Shown one piece after another: positions 57,785 to 64,000 of a DNA stretch of 64,000 nucleotides (position 1 is its first letter; every line of letters starts with the position of its first letter). Source of the stretch: a sulfur-oxidizing endosymbiont of Gigantopelta aegis (GTDB taxonomy: Bacteria > Pseudomonadota > Gammaproteobacteria > GRL18); NCBI RefSeq assembly GCF_016097415.1, contig NZ_JAEHGE010000001.1, positions 1,704,015 to 1,768,014 on the forward strand. Reading direction: 5' to 3'. The notes below the pieces were generated by a model. The model was not told where the DNA came from. It saw only the letters and a program-made list of their open reading frames with translations, and made no database searches. A program made the translations under genes and the position numbers.

Positions 57785-58636
57785 TTATTTTTCTGTACGT
57801 GCGATGGCACTTTCCAACAAGTGTAGAAAATCCTGCTGATCGCGTACTTGAGCAACTTCTTCTGATGTTACCGTATAACCATGGGGTTTGGCTATGGCTT
57901 CATAGCGTGGAATTCTAGAATGAAATAAGCGTGGAAATATCCATCGGGTAAACTCATCAGGTATCATTTGTGCGGCGTATTCCAGATTATTTTCTTTAAG
58001 ATAAGCGGCTAACGCTTGTTGTAGAAAATCAGGGCGATAATACAGTGGCTTAGGGGCGCTTTGGGCACGCTTAATCAGTTTCTTTTCTTCGTCTTTATGC
58101 GTGACCTGAATATACAGAATTAAGGTATGTTCAACCAGAGTATCAATGACACGGGGATCATCTAGTTCACAAAGACTACCACCGACATCATTAACAAAAT
58201 GTGGATAGCCATAGATATTTTGTGCCTTCTCGATAAAGCTAGGCACATCCAGCATTGCGGCTATTTCGCCTTCACGATAACAGGCCTGACGTTGAATAAA
58301 GTCTTCCAGCTCAACACCACCCAATTCAGGATTGCCTAATTTGCCAATATAACTTAACACCGGGCCAAGATCGTGAACTTTAATGTTGTTTTTTATGGAT
58401 ATCCAGTCATTTCGCAGTAATTCCTTTAAAAAGGGTACTTGCATGGCCTGCTGTTTGATCATATCCATGATCGGCTCATCAAGGTAGCGCGTACCGATAC
58501 GGTAATCACCGGAAAAGTGAAACCATTGGGAATCTCTTAATAGGCTGGACAGATAGGTTTTACCTACGCCTGACATACCTAATAAGGTGACTTTTTTATT
58601 TTCCCATCGGCGGAATTCATCAATACTAAATCTCAT
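57785..58636 (-). CDS. P-loop ATPase of unknown function
   Basis: The 283-residue protein starts with a Walker A motif in VTLLGMSGVGKTYLSSLL (near residue 20). No secretory signal or membrane segment is seen. FVNDVGGSLCELDDPRVIDTL and LYIQVTHKDEEKKLIKRAQS may hold the Walker B part. It is common in gammaproteobacteria but has no known role to me. The ATG at 58636 is preceded by GGAG at six bases; an upstream TTG overlaps that site. It is 20 bp upstream of metA and probably co-transcribed with it. Confidence 0.7.
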   Translation of the reverse strand: MRFSIDEFRRWENKKVTLLGMSGVGKTYLSSLLRDSQWFHFSGDYRIGTRYLDEPIMDMIKQQAMQVPFLKELLRNDWISIKNNIKVHDLGPVLSYIGKLGNPELGGVELEDFIQRQACYREGEIAAMLDVPSFIEKAQNIYGYPHFVNDVGGSLCELDDPRVIDTLVEHTLILYIQVTHKDEEKKLIKRAQSAPKPLYYRPDFLQQALAAYLKENNLEYAAQMIPDEFTRWIFPRLFHSRIPRYEAIAKPHGYTVTSEEVAQVRDQQDFLHLLESAIARTEK

Positions 58637-58780
58637 CAGATACTCCAAATTTAGACGAGTGCATTATCCTTGATTTTGGCGCTCAGTGGAAGGCTTTGGC
58701 GCTAAAGGATATGATAAATGTCGGTTAAATCATTGAAAGATGTGTGTTTGTTCGAGAGTGAGTCTGTGAGTGAGAAATAA

Positions 58781-59332
58781 TTAACGAATTTCTTCAATAG
58801 AGTATTTTTTTTCAAATACTAAGGGACGAATAATGGCATAGCCCTGATTTTGCCAGTGGGCAAGTTCTGCAATAGCGGAAGGGACAATCTTGACGAAAGC
58901 CGGGAAGTCTTTTGCAGTATAACCATAGTCATCTGCAGCATCACCACAGATTCGAAATTCAACACCTAATTGTTCGTAATAACGCATACGCTCCACTGAG
59001 GTTTTATATTTTTCATAATTGTGCTTTGCCAGGGTCACAATCTCTGTACCGTGAATCAGTACAATGATATTCATAAATTCAGGTGCCATATCATAAGGCT
59101 CAGCACTAAGGGTATTCATATAGGAGCGTAGCCAATAGAGGGCAGAGCCAATTTTGGCCGGTTCATCAAAGAAGAACTCGAACATGACATTTTGCTCTTC
59201 GGCATAGGGCGTATCAACATATTGAGCATTTGATTCTAAGATGTCTTGCTCATTGGCCAGCGTTAGTTTTGGGATGGCAAGCAATAAAGTGGTTAGCAAC
59301 AATATCAAATTTGTTTTGCGATATAAATTCAT
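58781..59332 (-). CDS. Exported DsrE-family protein
   Basis: The 183-residue precursor has a signal peptide (LILLLTTLLLAIPKLTLANE) and a DsrE/F-like fold: EFMNIIVLIHGTEIVTLAKHNY then MRYYEQLGVEFRICGDAADDYG, where the cysteine is in the position used by DsrE-type sulfur carriers, followed by IVPSAIAELAHWQNQGYAIIRP. DsrE-like proteins relay sulfur in sulfur oxidisers, and exported ones are known near sulfide-handling genes. The ATG at 59332 is preferred over a longer frame to 59443, which adds hydrophobic residues with no site for ribosome binding. Confidence 0.78.
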   Translation of the reverse strand: MNLYRKTNLILLLTTLLLAIPKLTLANEQDILESNAQYVDTPYAEEQNVMFEFFFDEPAKIGSALYWLRSYMNTLSAEPYDMAPEFMNIIVLIHGTEIVTLAKHNYEKYKTSVERMRYYEQLGVEFRICGDAADDYGYTAKDFPAFVKIVPSAIAELAHWQNQGYAIIRPLVFEKKYSIEEIR

Positions 59333-59486
59333 AATTTTAGTATAGTAGAGAATAAATAAAGTACAGAAAAAATAGTTAGAAAATATAAATAGATGGAAAT
59401 TAATGTCCAAATCCATTATTGTAAATAATACATTAGAATGCACTTAAATATTAATTTTTAGAAACTACTCTTATGAAACTATTATC

Positions 59487-59717
59487 ATGAAAAAATTATT
59501 AGATATCTTTTCCTTTCCCGTATTAATCATTATCAGCTTATTCCTTGGTTCTGCTCCCATTGGTGCACAACCTCATTTGCTGGAAAAAATTAATATGCTT
59601 ATGGCAGGCCAATTAACTGCCCCCATTGATATTTTTGACTTGTTTATGCACAGTACACCGATTGTTCTGTTAATATTAAAAACCATTTTTTATCTTAAAG
59701 ATAAAAATAATGCCTGA
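59487..59717 (+). CDS. Small two-helix membrane protein
   Basis: The 76-residue product has hydrophobic segments FPVLIIISLFLGSAPI and HSTPIVLLILKTIFYL with PHLLEKINMLMAGQLTAPIDIFDLF between. The central part is well known in small proteins of sulfur-oxidising gammaproteobacteria that are often labelled, without support, as RND transporter. I assign no function. It is divergent from the DsrE-like gene with about 150 bp between their starts. Confidence 0.65.
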   Translation: MKKLLDIFSFPVLIIISLFLGSAPIGAQPHLLEKINMLMAGQLTAPIDIFDLFMHSTPIVLLILKTIFYLKDKNNA

Positions 59718-59871
59718 TTTTATATGCTTTCTTGATGCTTAGAACGTCTGAATGTGTTGAAATGAGAAAAGTGATAGATTTTATAGATTTATTGTCTATC
59801 ATGGTAATAAGTAAGGAAATTTTTATTTAATCACATCCTAAATATACTATTAAAGTAAATACGCATAGAAA

Positions 59872-62091
59872 ATGGTTTACGTAGAAGCAATCACCGATGT
59901 CCATGATACGCCTCAAGAGCGTTTCGATGCCTTATTGGAAAAAATCAAAAGCTCTCATGTGCATGTTGATCTGGATGCTTTGTATGAGGCGTTTAAGTTT
60001 GCTGATGAAGCGCATGAAGGCCAGGTTAGAGCATCGGGTGAGCCTTACGTTTTTCATGTCATATCAGTTGCCGAAATTCTCCTCACACTTAACTTAGATA
60101 CGCCTTCTTTGATGACAGGACTGCTTCACGATGTCGTTGAAGATACAGATGTGACCCTGGCACAATTGGAAAAAAAATTCGGTAAAGAAGTCACGACTCT
60201 GGTTGATAGCGTCACAAAAATGAAGGTTTTTGCGACACTTAAACCCAATCTTAATGGCACCATAAAAAAAGAAGGCTTGAAAGCCGAGAACCTGCGTAAA
60301 TTATTATTAGCAATGGCAGAAGATGTGCGCGTGGTTATGATCAAACTAGCTGATCGCTTGCATAATATGCGTACCCTCGATTCATTGTCACCTCGAAAGC
60401 AAAAAATTATAGCCAATGAAACCGCTGAGATTTATGCACCGCTCGCTAATCGTTTAGGGATTTGGCAGCTCAAATGGGAGCTTGAAGATTTAGCCTTTCG
60501 CTTTTTAGATGAATACAATTATAAAAAAATTGCCCGCTATCTGGCAGAAAGAAAAATTGATCGCGATAAGTATATTGATGATGTAGTGGGAGTTATTCAA
60601 GATAACCTCACTGAAAATCATATCGAAGGGGAAGTGACGGGGCGCTCGAAGCATATTTATAGCATTTGGAAAAAAATGCAGCGGAAAAATTTGGGCTTTC
60701 ATCAGCTCTATGATTTACGTGCCGTTCGAATTCATGTTGATAAACTGAAAGATTGCTATCATGCACTTGGTGTCGTACATACTATTTGGCGACATATTCC
60801 CTATGAATTTGATGATTACATTGCCACGCCCAAAGAAAATAATTATCAGTCCATCCATACCGCCATCGTTGGTCCACAGGGCAAAACTCTAGAGATTCAG
60901 ATCCGTACTTATGATATGCATAAACATGCAGAATACGGTGTGGCAGCGCATTGGCGTTATAAAGAGGGCGGTAAACAAAATGGTCACTATGAGCAAAAAA
61001 TTGCTTGGTTAAGGCAATTATTAGAATGGAAAGACGAAGAAAAAGATGCTGGCGATTTTATTGATCGCTTTAAGTCAGAAGTCTTCCAAGATCGGGTTTA
61101 TGTCATGACGCCGGAAGGTGAGATCATCGATATGCCCCAAGGAGCAACGCCTTTAGATTTTGCTTTTTATGTACATACAGAGGTGGGTGCTTGTTGCCGT
61201 GGTGCTAAAGTGAATGGCAAAATGGTTCCCCTGACCTATGAATTGAAAAGTGGTGAGCAGGTACATATTCTTACTACTAAAAATGGTTCCCCCAGTCGTG
61301 ATTGGTTAAATCCTCAGTTAGGCTATTTAAAAACATCCCGGGCAAGAGCAAAAGTCAGGCATTGGTTTAAGCAACAAAATCACGATCAAAATTTATTGGC
61401 AGGGCGTGAGGTTTTAGAAAAAGAATTACATCGTCTGGGTATTGCTAATATATCCCATGATAAATTAGCCAAGCATTTCCACTTTGATGAAACGGCTCAC
61501 TTATTTACAGAAATTGGTCGGGGAGAAATAACCACAGGACAGATTGCAAGTTCCATTCAAGAATTGGGTGGTCATAGTGATCGAAAGGCTCCTATTGATG
61601 AGCCAGTACAGCAAACCATTGAACTCTTACCGCAAGGTTCTGGCGATGTGACGATTTATGGCGTCGATAATATTCTCACTCAAATAGCCCAGTGCTGCAA
61701 ACCCGTTCCCGGCGATGATATCATTGGTTTTGTGACCAAGACACGGGGCATTACGATCCATCGCAGTGATTGCCATAATATGCAGCAGGCGATGGAAGAA
61801 AATAGTGATCGCTTAACTGAAGTTGAATGGAATCATGAAGTCAATCAATGTTATACGGTGACGATTGAATTGATTGCTATGGACAGACAGGGTTTGCTCA
61901 GAGATATTACTGCTATTTTGGCCAATATTGAAATAAATGTACTGGGAGTGAATACTTCTACCAATAAATCAGATTATTCAGCGCGTATGAGATTGTCTTT
62001 AGAAATTGCTGGCATTGCTCAACTGAGCCGGGCTTTGAATCGGATTTCACAATTATCCAATGTAATTGAAGTGTATAGAATTCGTGAATGA
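59872..62091 (+). CDS. relA: RelA/SpoT-family ppGpp enzyme, RelA-like with an intact HD domain
   Basis: The 739-residue protein makes and perhaps degrades (p)ppGpp. The HD domain has H62 in VFHVISVA, H86-D87 and E90-D91 in LLHDVVEDTD, and D161/N165 in KLADRLHNMRT, the residues needed for hydrolysis. The synthetase has KHIYSIWKKMQRKNL, the acidic EFDDYIATPK motif (EXDD, typical of RelA) and YQSIHTAIVGPQG. TGS (VYVMTPEGEIIDMPQGATPL) and ACT (RQGLLRDITAILANIEIN) domains follow. RelA of Escherichia coli has lost the HD residues, so this is RelA-like in the synthetase and SpoT-like in the hydrolase. The HD set is intact. Confidence 0.88.
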   Translation: MVYVEAITDVHDTPQERFDALLEKIKSSHVHVDLDALYEAFKFADEAHEGQVRASGEPYVFHVISVAEILLTLNLDTPSLMTGLLHDVVEDTDVTLAQLEKKFGKEVTTLVDSVTKMKVFATLKPNLNGTIKKEGLKAENLRKLLLAMAEDVRVVMIKLADRLHNMRTLDSLSPRKQKIIANETAEIYAPLANRLGIWQLKWELEDLAFRFLDEYNYKKIARYLAERKIDRDKYIDDVVGVIQDNLTENHIEGEVTGRSKHIYSIWKKMQRKNLGFHQLYDLRAVRIHVDKLKDCYHALGVVHTIWRHIPYEFDDYIATPKENNYQSIHTAIVGPQGKTLEIQIRTYDMHKHAEYGVAAHWRYKEGGKQNGHYEQKIAWLRQLLEWKDEEKDAGDFIDRFKSEVFQDRVYVMTPEGEIIDMPQGATPLDFAFYVHTEVGACCRGAKVNGKMVPLTYELKSGEQVHILTTKNGSPSRDWLNPQLGYLKTSRARAKVRHWFKQQNHDQNLLAGREVLEKELHRLGIANISHDKLAKHFHFDETAHLFTEIGRGEITTGQIASSIQELGGHSDRKAPIDEPVQQTIELLPQGSGDVTIYGVDNILTQIAQCCKPVPGDDIIGFVTKTRGITIHRSDCHNMQQAMEENSDRLTEVEWNHEVNQCYTVTIELIAMDRQGLLRDITAILANIEINVLGVNTSTNKSDYSARMRLSLEIAGIAQLSRALNRISQLSNVIEVYRIRE

Positions 62092-62130
62092 TGTTTTTAT
62101 TCAGAAGGTGGTAAGGTCTAGTGAGGCTGG

Positions 62131-62234
62131 GTCGGAGTCAAATGGCTTAATATTATGATATTTATAATATAATCTAATCTAATCTAATCTAATCTAATCT
62201 AATCTAATACCATTTGACTCCGACCTTTCCCAAA
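62131..62234. repeat. Inverted repeat enclosing nine AATCT units
   Basis: GTCGGAGTCAAATGG at 62131-62145 and its exact complement CCATTTGACTCCGAC at 62220-62234 frame nine tandem AATCT units (62171-62215). It lies between convergent relA and the sulfide oxidoreductase gene. The arms resemble REP-type palindromes; the pentanucleotide array is probably variable. Confidence 0.88.
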
Positions 62235-62242
62235 ACAAGCGC

Positions 62243-63511
62243 TTATTTTAGACGATTGATACCCAATGCTTTGAGTAGGTATTTTTCGTAAATGGGCTCG
62301 CTAGAACCTGATTTCATTTTACGTATAAAATACTTTTCAAAACCAATCTTCGCTAAATGCACCCATTTACCTTTTTTAAACCAGGCAAGATTACGTGGTG
62401 GAATTTGTGGAATCGCAACAAATGCTGCGCCCGTATTACCCATATCAGCCAGACAAATCGCATTCCAGGTTGCTTCGTGACTTGGTTCAATATCAGTCAG
62501 TTCATCAGCAATATTATGTACAATGGCAGTAACCATAGACTCAATCATATAGCCAGTCTTAGGTGCGCCAGTAGGTACAGGTGTTGCTTCAACAGGTGGG
62601 ATAGCAATACAGACACCGGCAGAAAAAATATTTGGATATTTAGGACTGCGCTGATGTTTGTCCACAATAACAAAGCCACGAGGATTACATAAGCCTTCAA
62701 CACCGGCAACTGCATCAACACCTTTAAAAGCAGGTAGCATCATGCCATGTTTAAAAGGCAGTTCATGTTGTTTCTTAATGCTACCATCTTCATTGAGTTC
62801 ATCAATGAACATTTTACCGGCTTCAATTTTGGTGGTTTTTGCATTACAAATCCACTTGATTGAATGCTGGCGTAATTCTGATTCGAGCATACCTTGTGAA
62901 TCACCCACACCACCTAAACCTAAATGACCGATATAGGGTTCAGAGGTTACATAGGTCATTGGAACCTGGTCACGGAGTTTACGTTTTTGCAGTTCTCTAT
63001 TAAGAATGAAAGCGTACTCATAAGCAGGTCCGAAACAACTGGCAAAAGGCATGGCACCGACAATTGCCGGGCCTGGATCAGCTGCTAGTTCTTCAAAGTT
63101 TTTAAAGGCAGTTTCTGCATGAGGCAAAGAACAGATAGATTGGCTATGCTCTGATGGACCTGAACCTTCAACCTCTTCAAAGGCTAGACGGGGGCCAGTG
63201 GCTATTACTAAATAGTCATAGCTGATTTTATCGTTATTGTTTAAAGTGAGTTCATTTTTTGCGGGATCAATTTTATCGACCCGATGAGCAACAAAGTTAA
63301 TGCCGCGCTTTTCTAAATAAGGACGAGTTTCAAAGCTGATATCTTTTCTTTCGCGCCAACCGACCGCTACCCATGGATTAGATGGTGTGAAGTCAAAGGT
63401 TTCATTTTCACTGACCATGGTAATTAAATGTTCTTTATCCAATGCATCGCGCATTTCATATGCACAAGGCATTCCCCCAGTTCCCGCACCAATAATAACA
63501 ACGTGTGCCAT
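62243..63511 (-). CDS. Sulfide:quinone oxidoreductase-like flavoprotein
   Basis: The 422-residue protein starts VVIIGAGTGGMPCAYEM, an FAD-binding fold with one Cys. YDYLVIATGPRLAFEEVEG is the second nucleotide-binding element. ASCFGPAYEYAF (Cys near 159) and SAGVCIAIPPVE hold the two cysteines that match the redox pair of sulfide:quinone oxidoreductase, and WFKKGKWVHLAKIGFEKYFIRK resembles the C-terminal membrane-binding part. It oxidises sulfide and passes electrons to quinone; a flavocytochrome c subunit would need a signal peptide and a haem partner, both absent. AGGAG lies nine bases before the ATG. Confidence 0.85.
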   Translation of the reverse strand: MAHVVIIGAGTGGMPCAYEMRDALDKEHLITMVSENETFDFTPSNPWVAVGWRERKDISFETRPYLEKRGINFVAHRVDKIDPAKNELTLNNNDKISYDYLVIATGPRLAFEEVEGSGPSEHSQSICSLPHAETAFKNFEELAADPGPAIVGAMPFASCFGPAYEYAFILNRELQKRKLRDQVPMTYVTSEPYIGHLGLGGVGDSQGMLESELRQHSIKWICNAKTTKIEAGKMFIDELNEDGSIKKQHELPFKHGMMLPAFKGVDAVAGVEGLCNPRGFVIVDKHQRSPKYPNIFSAGVCIAIPPVEATPVPTGAPKTGYMIESMVTAIVHNIADELTDIEPSHEATWNAICLADMGNTGAAFVAIPQIPPRNLAWFKKGKWVHLAKIGFEKYFIRKMKSGSSEPIYEKYLLKALGINRLK

Positions 63512-64000
63512 AGAATATTATCTCCTGATAATTGATCAAATTAAGCTAATTTATTTTCAATGAATAATGAAAAATCCATTTTTAATAGGCATTGTTAACT
63601 ATTTAAAAAAATTCTGGAGCACTGAGTTATAAGCGCAGTGGCAGAGTGAAACAGCTAAAGAATGTATGTAATTAAAAATAGCATATTAATTTCAAGATGA
63701 AAGAAAATATGAAATAATTTTATGAAAGGAATAGTCTAATCAGCGTAATTTATGCAACTTAATACAGGGTGTTTTGAACACGCAATTATAAGTCTGTATA
63801 AATAGAAGATGATTTAATAAATTCATTTTTAAATTGTTCAAATTAAATATTATTATTTTAGTATATAATAATTTGAAGGTATAAATGAAGTATTATATAG
63901 ATGTGTCTGAGTTATTGTTTTTTACAATAATAACTTTTTTTAAATAAAAGTAAAGCAATTTATGACTATCGCATTCGATTATTTAAAAAAATCGTTATAA
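63512..64000. other. 489-bp upstream region of the sulfide oxidoreductase gene
   Basis: Very AT-rich. I see no ORF, RNA gene or clear operator, and no FNR-like site of the kind found at 28423. It should hold the promoter for the sulfide oxidoreductase gene. Confidence 0.4.

Noticed and set aside
62243-63511. Flavocytochrome c sulfide dehydrogenase flavoprotein subunit
   Set aside because: No signal peptide and no cytochrome gene next to it; the cysteine layout fits sulfide:quinone oxidoreductase better.

Overview
The window is chromosomal DNA of a low-GC gammaproteobacterium. The housekeeping set and its order (hda; wrbA next to a DUF2069 gene; hemC; alaC-hom; mfd; thrC; metA; a RelA-type ppGpp enzyme) are gammaproteobacterial. 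A sulfide:quinone oxidoreductase-like flavoprotein, a YeeE/YedE sulfur-compound transporter, a rhodanese, a DsrE-like protein, a SoxK-like lipoprotein and several exported thioredoxins suggest a sulfur-oxidising lifestyle. I cannot name the genus.

Layout. 1-4.6 kb: a PLP enzyme cut by the window edge, hda, DUF2069/wrbA, a small lipoprotein and a YihY-type membrane protein. 4.7-7.6 kb: an operon of two exported thioredoxins, a TolC-like protein and a HlyD-like adaptor with no inner-membrane pump. 7.7-11.3 kb: an alpha/beta hydrolase-thioredoxin fusion, a Cache-domain protein and an exported TPR protein. 11.4-12.3 kb: hemC. 12.5-18.4 kb: a TonB-dependent receptor, a YfiR-like protein and a hybrid histidine kinase. 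18.4-23.2 kb: a vitamin B12 uptake set (receptor, permease, ATPase, binding protein) behind a cobalamin riboswitch. 23.4-28.3 kb: a GGDEF-EAL gene split by an IS3-family element, next to a periplasmic binding protein. 28.5-33.8 kb: a sulfur/redox cluster (YeeE transporter, exported thiol-dioxygenase-like cupin, rhodanese, two half-size multicopper oxidases) bracketed by FNR-like sites. 34.3-36.2 kb: a secreted protein whose Thr-Gly linker is coded by 31 hexanucleotide repeats. 37-47 kb: amino-acid genes and mfd. 47.05-52.14 kb: a mobile element with 27-bp terminal inverted repeats carrying a broken transposase and a broken restriction-modification gene. 52.3-59.7 kb: arsC, a type II thioesterase, modABC, metA, a P-loop protein, a DsrE-like protein and a small membrane protein. 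59.9-63.5 kb: the RelA-type gene and the sulfide:quinone oxidoreductase-like gene.

Several families of short palindromic repeats lie between genes, and one of them also lies inside coding sequences. The 5.1-kb restriction-modification element is inserted in a copy of that family with a clear target duplication. It is the strongest candidate here for something not described before: a transposon whose only cargo is a single-chain restriction-modification enzyme. All its genes carry single-base frameshifts, while core genes with equally long homopolymers are intact, so the copy looks dead. No rRNA, tRNA or CRISPR array was recognised.
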